Below, piece after piece: positions 53,052 through 61,508 of a stretch of DNA of 64,000 bases. Each line of letters begins with the position of its first letter. The first letter of the stretch is position 1. The stretch is from Candidatus Defluviilinea proxima (GTDB taxonomy: Bacteria > Chloroflexota > Anaerolineae > Anaerolineales > Villigracilaceae): the NCBI GenBank assembly GCA_016721115.1, contig JADKIW010000001.1:1317501-1381500 (forward strand), written 5' to 3'. Under the pieces are notes generated by a model that saw nothing but the letters and a program-made list of their open reading frames with translations, searched no databases and had not been told where the DNA came from. Position numbers and translations under genes: made by a program.

Positions 53052-54395
53052 ATGTCAATTTTTGATAAAAAAAGATTAACCAACGAAACCTTCAAACTCG
53101 ATATCGACCGCATGCGTCGCGGCTGGTACTCGGACAAATACTTTGAGAACATCGGCCGCATGCTGATCGCTCTGGCATCAGAAGGTTATCAATATTCGGG
53201 CAAACACCATAACCTTCCACCCGGTGTTTCCCCAGAAAATATTGCGGTTGGCGATATCGAAGTGGAAATGCAGTGGTTCACGCGACGTGTTGGAAATACA
53301 GTAGTCGTTGGTGTGGATAAGTCGCTGGAAATGCTAAGGCATTGTACAGGTTATTGGAACGGCGACCAGTTCATTGATACGTCTGACCGGCTTGAAGTCT
53401 GGGCGGTGCATGATGGGGCTATTGTCAACTCGGATGGAAATCCACTGCATGTGGAACCGGTCATCAAAGTGCGCGGACGATACCGTGACTTTGCTCTGAT
53501 CGAGACACCCACGCTTGGCATCCTTACACGCTCGAGCCGTGTAGCGACGAATGTATACGAGACGATGGTGGCGGCACATGGTAAGCCCGTTCTCTTTTTT
53601 CCTGCGCGCTTTGACCTGCATGAAGTGCAGGCCGCAGATGGATATGCTTATAACATTGCCCTGCAACGTTTCAACAGCGATCACGCCCGTGACCTTGGCG
53701 CGTTTGTCTCAACTGATGCGCAGGGTGACTGGTGGGGCGGCGCAGGCGGCGGGACGGTTGCCCATGCCGCGATCGGCTCTTTCCTCGGCGACACCGCCGA
53801 AGTGATGATGCAATTCTCGCGTGTTCTACCGGCAAGTGTTCCGCGTATTGCCCTGGTGGATTTCAACAACGATTCGGTGCGCGACACCTTGCGCGTGATG
53901 GAAGCCATGTTCAAACGTTATATTGAGTTGAAGGAACTTGGTGATGAAACGGAAGCCGCGAAATTTATTCTCTACGGAGTCCGCCTCGATACAAGCGGAA
54001 GCCTGCGCGATGTTTCCGTCGAGCCTTTGGGCGACCCTGCATTAGACCTCGGAGTGAATCCGCGTCTTGTATTCAACGTCCGCCAAGCGATGGATACGGC
54101 TTGGGAGGATTGGACCATACCCGAAGCTTGGGACGATGTGGCGCGTGAGTATTGCCGTAATGTAAAGATCGTTGTCTCGGGCGGGTTCAACCCAGAGAAG
54201 ATCCGCCGATTCGAAAAATTGGATGTCCCCGTAGATATCTATGCGGTGGGTTCGTCATTGTTCAACAACAACGGCGGTACCGTGACAGACTTCACTGCCG
54301 ACGTGGTGCGCGTGAAAATTCACGGCGAATGGATCAACATGGCCAAAGTAGGTCGTGCCCCGCTCGATAACCCGAATTTGGAGAGGGTGTGGTAA
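53052..54395 (+). CDS. pncB: Nicotinate phosphoribosyltransferase
   Basis: Adds phosphoribosyl to nicotinate, making nicotinate mononucleotide for NAD. The 447-residue protein shows an early RMRRGWYSDKYF segment, ETPTLGILTRSSRVATNVYE near 160, the metal and substrate region FVSTDAQGDWWGGAGGGTVAHA near 228, GVRLDTSGSLRD near 305 and VSGGFNP near 375. These are the NAPRTase family positions. It ends the operon; a palindromic terminator follows. Confidence 0.88.
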   Translation: MSIFDKKRLTNETFKLDIDRMRRGWYSDKYFENIGRMLIALASEGYQYSGKHHNLPPGVSPENIAVGDIEVEMQWFTRRVGNTVVVGVDKSLEMLRHCTGYWNGDQFIDTSDRLEVWAVHDGAIVNSDGNPLHVEPVIKVRGRYRDFALIETPTLGILTRSSRVATNVYETMVAAHGKPVLFFPARFDLHEVQAADGYAYNIALQRFNSDHARDLGAFVSTDAQGDWWGGAGGGTVAHAAIGSFLGDTAEVMMQFSRVLPASVPRIALVDFNNDSVRDTLRVMEAMFKRYIELKELGDETEAAKFILYGVRLDTSGSLRDVSVEPLGDPALDLGVNPRLVFNVRQAMDTAWEDWTIPEAWDDVAREYCRNVKIVVSGGFNPEKIRRFEKLDVPVDIYAVGSSLFNNNGGTVTDFTADVVRVKIHGEWINMAKVGRAPLDNPNLERVW

Positions 54396-54407
54396 TGTAA
54401 ACAATGT

Positions 54408-54431
54408 AAGGAAGGGCAGCTGCCCTTCCCT
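54408..54431. terminator. Palindromic terminator between convergent genes
   Basis: A self-complementary stretch AGGAAGGGCAGC / GCTGCCCTTCCT centred near 54420 has no unpaired loop at its core. It lies between pncB and the convergent flavoenzyme gene. Confidence 0.6.
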
Positions 54432-54438
54432 ACGCGAT

Positions 54439-56520
54439 TTATAAAATCCTCTCCACCTTGAACGGTGTTCCATCTATAAAAGTTTCATCAAACTCCCTCG
54501 CCGCGAGGTGACCCGCGAACACCGCCTGCGCAATGATATTTGGCGCTTCGGCATCACCGATGACTCGTAATGATTGTATCTTCCCATCATCGACCGCAGG
54601 CTTGAGTTCATAATACAAAGAATCTTTCGGCTTTCTATCCGTCACCAGCACAACCCCATCGCTCGGTAATTCAACTTCATCCCCCGAAACCGTATTCGAC
54701 AACAGCACAGACTCTTTTTGGATTTCACTCAAGATAGTTTGTGTGTATAGCTTTACACCGAGCTTCATTAACTTTGCCTGAATATGTTCCTGTTCCAAAG
54801 TGAACTGTGACCAATACGAGATCATCGGCGCGGGTGTGACGAGTGACACTTTGTATCCATTGGATGCGAGCAATTCCGCTAGAACGCCGCCCATGTAGTA
54901 ATGGTCGTCGTCGTAAATGATCCAATTACCACTTACCGAATTATTGCGAAGCATCCCTTGGGGACCAATTACCTTGCCATCCATTAAGTCGTCAGGTGTG
55001 ATCACATTGTCTAACTCGCAACCATCAATCGGTTTCCACAATGTCCTTCCCACGCCATCACGCCTCCACGTTGCACCCGTGGCAAGGATGATATTTTCCG
55101 AACCCGACTCTAAAATATCCTCCGCCGTCATCGGGCTGGACGGATAAACAGAGACATTCTTCATCTTCCCAATTTGAGTTAACCGCCAATCGATGACTCT
55201 CCGCCACTCATTCAACCCCGGCAAAGCGGATTCGCGCAACACGCGTCCGCCCATTTCCTTCCGTGCATCCAACAACGAAACTTCATATCCACGCTGACCC
55301 AACGCTCGCGCACATTCCAACCCCGCTGGCCCTGCGCCAATAACCATGACTTCCTTGTTGCTTTTCTTCGGCGAAATGATCTCGGGATGCCAGCCGCGCC
55401 GCCATTCCTCGCCCATGGTTGGATTCTGTGTACAGCGAATGGGAACATACCGGGTGTCGCCCGTCACGCAAATGTTGCACCCGATACACTCACGGATATC
55501 CTCGATACGTCCTTCTTTGATCTTCGTCGGCAAAAACGGATCGGCAATGGAAGGCCGCGCTGCGCCGATAAAATCCATCACACCGCGCTTGATCGCAGAG
55601 ACCATCGACTCGGGCGACGTATATCGTCCCACGCCCACAACAGGTTTGGTCGTCAATTGCTTCACGAAGGAAATATATTTTTCCTGATGTCCCTCTTTGC
55701 CGAATCTTGACGAGGCCGAGTCGTTGCTCCAACCGCTGATGTTTACATCCCATAGGTCGGGCAATTCTGCCAGCATGGCGATCACGTCATAGCCTTCGCC
55801 TTGATGTGTGATGCCTTCTTCGCCGAGCAATTCATCCACAACGAAGCGCACAGCAATCGCGCACGTATCACCGACCGCGTCCTTGGTGTCTTCGATCAGT
55901 TCACGCAGAAATCGCACACGGTTTTCAAGCGCACCGCCATATTCATCGGTGCGGTCGTTATATCTTCTTGAAATAAATTGGTTCGCCGCAGTCATCTCAT
56001 GCGCGGCATAACAGTACACAATGTCAAAGCCTGCGCGCTTTGCACGGATTGCCGCCTCACGATGCCATTTGCGCACATTGCGAATATCTTCCTTATCCAT
56101 GCGGCGTGTTTGCACAGGTTCATACCCCGAACCGCCGATCGTCCCCATCGAACGCGGCGCAAGTGATGGCACACGCGTATACAAATTCGATGCGTTGATG
56201 CCGTTATACGCCAACTCAATTCCCGCCAGCGCGCCATGTGTATGCACTGCATCTGTCATCAATCGCAAAGACGTAATATCGTCATCGTTCCAAATGCGCC
56301 CCTCGAAATACGGAGCAAGGTCACTCGTATGATGAATCTCCGTCTCCTCGGTGCACACCACTCCCCAACCGCCTTCCGCTTTCATGCCGCGCATCGCAGA
56401 GAGTCCCTGTGGCATGCGGTGGCCGAATCCGTTACAGTGTGGCACTTGATAAAATCGGTTGGGGGCAGTCACAGGTCCGATCTGAAGCGGTTGAAATAAA
56501 ATGTCAAATGGGCTGGTCAT
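54439..56520 (-). CDS. Trimethylamine-dehydrogenase-like flavoenzyme
   Basis: A 693-residue protein starting at ATG 56520 behind AAAGGAGATCCT. An old-yellow-enzyme-type barrel comes first (FDILFQPLQIGPVTAPNRF), then a 4Fe-4S site (ECIGCNICV plus a later Cys), and an NAD/FAD-type domain (VMVIGAGPAGLECARALGQRG near 395). Cys29 in QVPHCNG fits the cysteine that holds FMN in trimethylamine and histamine dehydrogenases. It probably oxidises a methylated or biogenic amine. 2,4-dienoyl-CoA reductase is a less likely relative. Confidence 0.85.
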   Translation of the reverse strand: MTSPFDILFQPLQIGPVTAPNRFYQVPHCNGFGHRMPQGLSAMRGMKAEGGWGVVCTEETEIHHTSDLAPYFEGRIWNDDDITSLRLMTDAVHTHGALAGIELAYNGINASNLYTRVPSLAPRSMGTIGGSGYEPVQTRRMDKEDIRNVRKWHREAAIRAKRAGFDIVYCYAAHEMTAANQFISRRYNDRTDEYGGALENRVRFLRELIEDTKDAVGDTCAIAVRFVVDELLGEEGITHQGEGYDVIAMLAELPDLWDVNISGWSNDSASSRFGKEGHQEKYISFVKQLTTKPVVGVGRYTSPESMVSAIKRGVMDFIGAARPSIADPFLPTKIKEGRIEDIRECIGCNICVTGDTRYVPIRCTQNPTMGEEWRRGWHPEIISPKKSNKEVMVIGAGPAGLECARALGQRGYEVSLLDARKEMGGRVLRESALPGLNEWRRVIDWRLTQIGKMKNVSVYPSSPMTAEDILESGSENIILATGATWRRDGVGRTLWKPIDGCELDNVITPDDLMDGKVIGPQGMLRNNSVSGNWIIYDDDHYYMGGVLAELLASNGYKVSLVTPAPMISYWSQFTLEQEHIQAKLMKLGVKLYTQTILSEIQKESVLLSNTVSGDEVELPSDGVVLVTDRKPKDSLYYELKPAVDDGKIQSLRVIGDAEAPNIIAQAVFAGHLAAREFDETFIDGTPFKVERIL

Positions 56521-56537
56521 AGGATCTCCTTTAATCG

Positions 56538-56585
56538 ACTGATCCACGCCAATCTTCGCAAGAGAAAAGATCAGAGTGGATCAGT
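56538..56585. repeat. Inverted repeat before the flavoenzyme gene
   Basis: ACTGATCCAC (56538-56547) pairs with GTGGATCAGT (56576-56585) around a 28-nt loop. It is 18 nt upstream of the ATG, just beyond the ribosome site, and could be an operator or leader hairpin. No second gene lies in 56521-56676. Confidence 0.45.
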
Positions 56586-56676
56586 GCGGGTTTATCTAAA
56601 TTGGATGAAGTGCTTCGCGTCTGACTTAACGGGAGGCTGGTATCTGCTCCCGCTCATTTTTCTTCGCTGAAAATTT

Positions 56677-57432
56677 TTACCCGAACCTTCCCGTGATGTA
56701 ATCCTCGGTGCGTTTTTCTTTGGGCGCGGTGAAAAGCGATTTGCCCTCGCCATATTCAACGAGTTCACCCTGTAAAAAGAAAGCGGCGTAATCGGCAGTA
56801 CGTGCCGCCTGTTGCACGGAGTGGGGCACGAGGATGATCGTGTATTCCTTCTTGAGTTCTTGTAATGCGGCTTCCACCTTGCCCGTGGAGATGGGATCGA
56901 GACCTGATGTCGGTTCATCGAGCAAAATGATCTCAGGTTGCAATGCCAGCACACGCGCGAGACAGATGCGTTGTTGCTGACCACCGGAGAGGGCGATGGC
57001 AGGTTCATCGAGACGGTCTTTAACCTCATCCCAAATGGCGGCCAATTTCAAACTGCGTTCCACCGCTTCATCGAGTTTGACGCGCCGTTTTTCACCCGCG
57101 AGTTCCAAACCATAGGTGAGGTTCTCGCGGATGCTCATTGGCAACGGGACAGGGCGTGCAAAGACCATGCCAACTTTGCGACGTAGGGCTATGACGTCTG
57201 TTTTGAGGTCGAGGACATTTTCGCCGTCGATCAAAATACGACCTGCAGATGTCTTAACCTCTGTCAGATCATTGAGACGATTTAAACAACGAAGCAATGT
57301 GGATTTTCCACCGCCCGCCGGGCCAAATAGAACAGTCACCGCATGTTGGCGGACGTTCAAATTAACATTACGGAGCGACTCAACCCCATCTGCATACTGT
57401 AAAGATAAATTTTCTATAATTATTTTATTCAT
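56677..57432 (-). CDS. pstB: Phosphate ABC transporter ATPase, diverged copy 1
   Basis: A 251-residue ABC ATPase, last gene of the pstSCA set. Walker A is GPAGGGKST (37-45), the signature LSGGQQQR and Walker B LLDEPTSGLDP are intact, and the C-terminus TEDYITGRFG is typical of PstB. The Q-loop, usually FQKPNPFP, reads FARPVPLP with Ala92 in place of Gln. Loss of that Gln is uncommon, since it links nucleotide binding to the membrane part. It still looks functional. Confidence 0.88.
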   Translation of the reverse strand: MNKIIIENLSLQYADGVESLRNVNLNVRQHAVTVLFGPAGGGKSTLLRCLNRLNDLTEVKTSAGRILIDGENVLDLKTDVIALRRKVGMVFARPVPLPMSIRENLTYGLELAGEKRRVKLDEAVERSLKLAAIWDEVKDRLDEPAIALSGGQQQRICLARVLALQPEIILLDEPTSGLDPISTGKVEAALQELKKEYTIILVPHSVQQAARTADYAAFFLQGELVEYGEGKSLFTAPKEKRTEDYITGRFG

Positions 57433-57482
57433 TGAGTTTATCCAGAAGACAATTGACCATTGACGATGGACGATTGCAGCGC

Positions 57483-57896
57483 CTATATGATGTCATCATC
57501 TCCATATGTGATTTCATCTTCACGAACTTGGTATTGATGATTAGACAGGGACTTTCGGAAAGATTGCAGTTTTCTAGCAAGTGTCTGAGAGTCTTCGTAA
57601 GCCTTGTTCAGTAAAGTTTCATCCTGCAAATATCCTCTACGGCGAATAAGTTGTATGCAGGCAACTGTTTCGACCAGTGACCGAATTGCCATCCCAAGGA
57701 AACGAGATTGTTCGGGGTCACTCTGACCTTGGGAACCTTCTGCGATATTAAGAGCAATAGATGTAGCGGCACGAACAATCTGAGATTTTAAGTTGTGCTC
57801 CTCGCTACGTGGGAAATCTTCCACCAATTTGTAAACTATATCTACATAGTCTAAGGCCAACTTCCAAACATCCAACTGCTCAAATTTATAAGTCAT
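57483..57896 (-). CDS. Four-helix-bundle (S23-type) protein inside the pst operon
   Basis: A 137-residue protein with FEQLDVWKLALDYVDIVYKLV, FPRSEEHNLKSQIVRAATSIALNIAEG and RSLVETVACIQLI, the pattern of the four helix bundle family first seen in 23S rRNA intervening sequences. Such genes behave like passengers and are common in environmental genomes. It splits pstA from pstB and is flanked by 17-nt inverted sequences. No role in phosphate uptake is implied. Confidence 0.85.
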   Translation of the reverse strand: MTYKFEQLDVWKLALDYVDIVYKLVEDFPRSEEHNLKSQIVRAATSIALNIAEGSQGQSDPEQSRFLGMAIRSLVETVACIQLIRRRGYLQDETLLNKAYEDSQTLARKLQSFRKSLSNHQYQVREDEITYGDDDII

Positions 57897-57943
57897 TTGA
57901 TATTCCTGCCGTGGTCTATCATCAATGGTCTATCGTCCAATAT

Positions 57944-58807
57944 CTACCATTGTCGTTTTGCCCTCGCTCTCGAGCGGATGATCGTTGCGATCAGATTCAT
58001 TGTGAGTACAAATGCTAACAACACAAGCGCCGTACCATATTGGATCTTGATCGGCATTTCAGGGACCTGTGTAGAAATAACAAAGAGATGATAAGGCAAT
58101 GCCATGGTCGCATCGAACGGAGAGTGTGGAAGCCTTGGCAGGAAGAACGCCGCACCCGTGAACAGGATGGGAGCCGTCTCGCCTGCGGCACGTTCGAGGC
58201 CGAGAATGACGCCGGTCAAAATGCCGGGCAAGGCCTCTTTCAAAACAATGCGGCGAATGGTTTGCCAGCGAGTGGCCCCTAAAGAAATGCTCACCGTGCG
58301 AAACCCTTGTGGAACGGAGCGTAGTGATTCCTCCGCTGTGCTGATGATGACCGGCAAAGTCATAATAGACAGAGTAAGAGAAGCCGCTAGAATCGATGTA
58401 CCGAATTTTAAGAAGAGCACGAACAAGCCCAATCCGAACAACCCATACACAACGGATGGAATACCTGCCAGATTGATGATCGCAATGCGGATCGTGCGTG
58501 TGAGAGTTGTATCTGCCGCGTATTCAGAGAGATAAATGGCCGCCGCAATTCCGAGCGGAACTGAGAAAACGGCTGTTCCAAGTGTGAGATAGAGCGTACC
58601 AACAATGGCGGGCAGAATGCCGCCTGCACGCATACCATCATGGGGAAAGCCGGTAAGGAACTCTATCGAAATGGCGGGCACGCCTTGTATAAGAATATAG
58701 ATCACTGTGGCGATGATCGGGGTGACCGTAAGGATCGCCATTAAGGTAATGCCTGTGAAGCCGATGCGTTGCACGAGATGACGATTGCGAGAAAAGATAT
58801 GTTTCAT
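57944..58807 (-). CDS. pstA: Phosphate ABC transporter permease PstA
   Basis: A 287-residue permease with six helices. The first helix and the GVPAISIEFLTGFPHDGMRAGGI loop are typical of PstA, as is the EAA-like coupling loop SLGATRWQTIRRIVLKEALPGI near 180 and the ERAAGETAPI segment. It starts 2 nt after pstC, so the two are coupled. Confidence 0.93.
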   Translation of the reverse strand: MKHIFSRNRHLVQRIGFTGITLMAILTVTPIIATVIYILIQGVPAISIEFLTGFPHDGMRAGGILPAIVGTLYLTLGTAVFSVPLGIAAAIYLSEYAADTTLTRTIRIAIINLAGIPSVVYGLFGLGLFVLFLKFGTSILAASLTLSIMTLPVIISTAEESLRSVPQGFRTVSISLGATRWQTIRRIVLKEALPGILTGVILGLERAAGETAPILFTGAAFFLPRLPHSPFDATMALPYHLFVISTQVPEMPIKIQYGTALVLLAFVLTMNLIATIIRSRARAKRQW

Positions 58808-58809
58808 GG

Positions 58810-59706
58810 TTACGACAATATCCTCTCAGCGCGTTTCTTCGCGCGGAAGACAACGGATGATGCGGCAATATTCACACCAAGCGAGATAAGGAACAATACT
58901 ATGCCGATGAAGAACAACACATGATAGTGTGTGCTCCCATTGGCAACTTCACCCATCTCGGCCGCGATGGTGGCTGTCATTGTGCGGACGGGGGAAATGA
59001 TGCTTGCAAGTTTTAGTGCAAGGACGGGCGCGTTACCGGTCACCATCATCACGGTCATGGTTTCGCCGATGGCGCGTCCAATGCCGAGCATTACACCGGT
59101 CAACACGCCTGATTTTGCGGCGGGCAATGTCACACGCCAGATGGTTTGCCAGCGAGTGGCACCCAAAGCCCAGGCGCCTTCACGATAGGCACGTGGAACA
59201 GCGTCGAGCGCGTCCTCCGCAACCGACACGACGGTGGGTACGGCGATTCCGCCCAGGAGGATGGAACCGGTCAATGCGGTCAGACCAGTTGGCAGGTCCA
59301 GAAAGACGCGTATGAAAGGGGAGAGAACGAGGATTCCCAAAAATCCCAAAACGACGGAGGGAAGTCCACCGAGCAATTCTACAAGAGGCTTGAGTATCTC
59401 GCGCATCCAACGTGGAGCGATCTCAGAAATATACACAGCTGTACCGATGCCGAACGGAACTGCGATGAACGTTGCGCCGATGGTTACGATCAGCGAGCCA
59501 GTGATCAGCGGAAGAATTCCGAAATATTCCTCAATGGGATACCAGCGGATATTGAAGAGCGATTTAAGTTCTACTTCGGCAAAAGCGGGCACGCCCTCGC
59601 GCACGAGAAAGAAAAAGATAAGCGCTACAAAAAGTATGGCTGAATATCCCGATGCCTTGATAAGACGGGTGATGATAAATTCACGCCAGTTTAAAGATTT
59701 TTCCAT
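58810..59706 (-). CDS. pstC: Phosphate ABC transporter permease PstC
   Basis: A 298-residue permease with six helices and the partner motifs to PstA: SLIVTIGATFIAVPFGIGTAVYIS, LLGGLPSVVLGF, the coupling loop ALGATRWQTIWRVTLPAAKSG and GRAIGETMTVMMV. It follows pstS after a hairpin. Ribosome site AGGTGA. Confidence 0.93.
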   Translation of the reverse strand: MEKSLNWREFIITRLIKASGYSAILFVALIFFFLVREGVPAFAEVELKSLFNIRWYPIEEYFGILPLITGSLIVTIGATFIAVPFGIGTAVYISEIAPRWMREILKPLVELLGGLPSVVLGFLGILVLSPFIRVFLDLPTGLTALTGSILLGGIAVPTVVSVAEDALDAVPRAYREGAWALGATRWQTIWRVTLPAAKSGVLTGVMLGIGRAIGETMTVMMVTGNAPVLALKLASIISPVRTMTATIAAEMGEVANGSTHYHVLFFIGIVLFLISLGVNIAASSVVFRAKKRAERILS

Positions 59707-59721
59707 TGTTCACCTATAACA

Positions 59722-59753
59722 AGACATCACAGACTTAACGATCTGTGATGTCT
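59722..59753 (-). terminator. Hairpin between pstS and pstC
   Basis: AGACATCACAGA (59722-59733) pairs with TCTGTGATGTCT (59742-59753) around 8 nt. It lies just after pstS in the direction of reading and has no strong T-run. It could be an attenuator or a stabilising 3' end that makes more PstS than permease. Confidence 0.65.
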
Positions 59754-59761
59754 CTATGCGT

Positions 59762-60643
59762 TTATTTTACAGGCACAAACCCAAGGTCTGCAACGATCTG
59801 CTGCGCTTCAGACGAAAGGATCCAATCAAGATACTCTTTGATGATTCCCTGAGGCTGTCCGTTGGTATACATATAAAGGTCGCGCGCGATCGCATACGTT
59901 TTATCGTTCACGGTCTCGATGGACGGTAGTATATAAGCGCCACCGTCTTCTTTGGCAATGGCGATCTTCTTTAGATCTTTGGGCACATACCCGAGGCCGT
60001 CATATCCAATGGCATTCGGGTTCTGTCGCACTTCGGCAATGATGCCTTCAGACGATGGAAGCAACAGCGTGTCCATCGAGAACAGCGTTTTATCTTCCTT
60101 GCTCCCCAAACGCAAAACGGTCTCGAGAAAATACACATGCGTGCCTGAATTGGTCTCACGTGAAAGCCGCACGATCGGGCGATCTTCGCCACCGATTTCT
60201 TTCCAGTTCACGATCTTGCCACTGTAGATATCCGAGATCTGTTTAAGTGTTAATTGGGTTATTGGATTCTCTGGATTCACAATGACAGCAATTGCATCGC
60301 GCGCGATGATGTGTTCGACAGGGTCAATGCCATTGGCTTTTGCCTGATCGATCTCTTCCTGTTTGATCTTGCGGGATGCGTTGGCAATATCCACTGTGCC
60401 GTTGACGAGAGCCGCGATTCCTGTTCCGGACCCGCCGCCTGTTACAGATATTCGGATATTTGGGTGGTCGCTTTGATATTGCTCGGCCCAAGCGAGCGCG
60501 AGGTTGACAATGGTGTCGGAGCCCTTGTTCTCAATATATGCCGCTGGAGAATCAGATGCGGTCTCCGCAGAAGAAGCGGGACCGCATGATGACATGAAAA
60601 CCACGGCAACGAGCATAGTGGTAAGCAGAATGTTTCGGTTCAT
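59762..60643 (-). CDS. pstS: Phosphate-binding lipoprotein PstS
   Basis: A 293-residue extracytoplasmic phosphate-binding protein. A lipoprotein signal ends at MSSCGP, and the mature part has the phosphate-loop motifs SVTGGGSGTGIAALVNGTVDIANASR and IVRLSRETNSGTHVYFLE, as in the family. The C-terminus YLDWILSSEAQQIV is typical. The start is 8 nt after a - strand TATAAT, so the mRNA is probably leaderless. Confidence 0.93.
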   Translation of the reverse strand: MNRNILLTTMLVAVVFMSSCGPASSAETASDSPAAYIENKGSDTIVNLALAWAEQYQSDHPNIRISVTGGGSGTGIAALVNGTVDIANASRKIKQEEIDQAKANGIDPVEHIIARDAIAVIVNPENPITQLTLKQISDIYSGKIVNWKEIGGEDRPIVRLSRETNSGTHVYFLETVLRLGSKEDKTLFSMDTLLLPSSEGIIAEVRQNPNAIGYDGLGYVPKDLKKIAIAKEDGGAYILPSIETVNDKTYAIARDLYMYTNGQPQGIIKEYLDWILSSEAQQIVADLGFVPVK

Positions 60644-60651
60644 CGGGCCGA

Positions 60652-60680
60652 ATTATAGCCCAAAGTATTCGGCATGTCAT
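60652..60680 (-). promoter_or_regulatory. Promoter of pstS, leaderless
   Basis: On the - strand, ATGACA (60680-60675) and TATAAT (60657-60652) are 17 nt apart. The ATG of pstS begins 8 nt beyond TATAAT, without a ribosome site. Confidence 0.7.
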
Positions 60681-60686
60681 TGACAT
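60674..60686. promoter_or_regulatory. Palindrome in the divergent pst promoter
   Basis: ATGTCA-T-TGACAT at 60674-60686 is a perfect palindrome over the -35 box of pstS and next to the -10 of the + strand pstB. TGTCAT resembles half of a Pho box, so a phosphate regulator may bind here; this is inferred. Confidence 0.5.
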
Positions 60687-60694
60687 GATAAAAT
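60686..60694 (+). promoter_or_regulatory. Extended -10 of pstB copy 2, leaderless
   Basis: TGATAAAAT (60686-60694) has the TGn extension and ends 6 nt before ATG 60701. No good -35 is visible. Confidence 0.5.
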
Positions 60695-60700
60695 CGCATC

Positions 60701-61459
60701 ATGTCCAACGTTTCACCTGCTTTTTCCGTCCAAAACCTTGACTTTTATTATGGTCAATCGAAGGCGCTTTCGAATATTAGTATTGAGATCGAGCCTCGCA
60801 AAGTGACTGCGCTGATCGGCCCCTCAGGCTGTGGCAAGTCTACTTTTTTGCGTTGTCTTAATCGAATGAACGACACCATCTCCGGTACGCGAGTGGTTGG
60901 TAACATTCTGTTGAATGGAAAAAATATCTACTCCGAAGATATGGATGTTGTAACACTCAGGCAGAGGGTGGGCATGGTCTTCCAGAAGCCAAACCCGTTC
61001 CCGCAGTCCATTTACGACAACGTGGCATTTGGTCCACGCGTGATGGGGATGGATGTGAACCTTGACGATGTAGTGGAAAAATCTTTGCGAGCGGCCGCTT
61101 TATGGGATGAGGTGAAAGACGATTTGAAGTCTGACGCGTTGGGCTTGTCACTCGGCCAACAACAAAGGCTGTGCATTGCGCGTGTCGTTGCGGTACAACC
61201 AGAAGTGATCTTGATGGACGAGTCCACGTCTGCGCTTGACCCCATTGCTACATTGCGCGTCGAAGAGTTGATCGCAGAGCTTAAGCAGGATTACACCATT
61301 GTCATTGTGACGCACAACATGCAACAAGCCGCACGTATCTCCGATCACACGGGCTTGTTTTGGCTGGGTGAGTTGGTGGAGTTTGCAGACACAAATCACA
61401 TGTTCACAACGCCCAAACAGGAATTAACGGAAGCGTACATCACAGGGCGCATGGGATAA
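60701..61459 (+). CDS. pstB: PstB-like ATPase, diverged copy 2
   Basis: A 252-residue PstB-type ABC ATPase, alone on the + strand between the two - strand sets. Walker A (GPSGCGKST) and the Q-loop (FQKPNPFP) are normal, but the signature reads LSLGQQQR (Leu151 for Gly) and Walker B is MDESTSALDP (Ser175 for Pro). The signature Gly contacts ATP in the partner subunit, so the change is notable. It may be a partner or regulatory ATPase. Confidence 0.87.
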   Translation: MSNVSPAFSVQNLDFYYGQSKALSNISIEIEPRKVTALIGPSGCGKSTFLRCLNRMNDTISGTRVVGNILLNGKNIYSEDMDVVTLRQRVGMVFQKPNPFPQSIYDNVAFGPRVMGMDVNLDDVVEKSLRAAALWDEVKDDLKSDALGLSLGQQQRLCIARVVAVQPEVILMDESTSALDPIATLRVEELIAELKQDYTIVIVTHNMQQAARISDHTGLFWLGELVEFADTNHMFTTPKQELTEAYITGRMG

Positions 61460-61469
61460 TATACAGAAT

Positions 61470-61504
61470 AAAAAAATCCGCCAATCAAGTTGGCGGTTTT
61501 TTTA
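61470..61504. terminator. Bidirectional terminator between pstB copy 2 and phoU
   Basis: CCGCCAA (61478-61484) pairs with TTGGCGG (61490-61496), with an A-run on the left and eight T on the right, so it can act on both strands. Confidence 0.85.
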
Positions 61505-61508
61505 TTCG

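Noticed and set aside
56592..57029. 145-codon frame overlapping pstB copy 1 on the same strand
   Set aside because: Out-of-frame shadow of the ATPase gene with a Ser/Pro/Arg-rich product.
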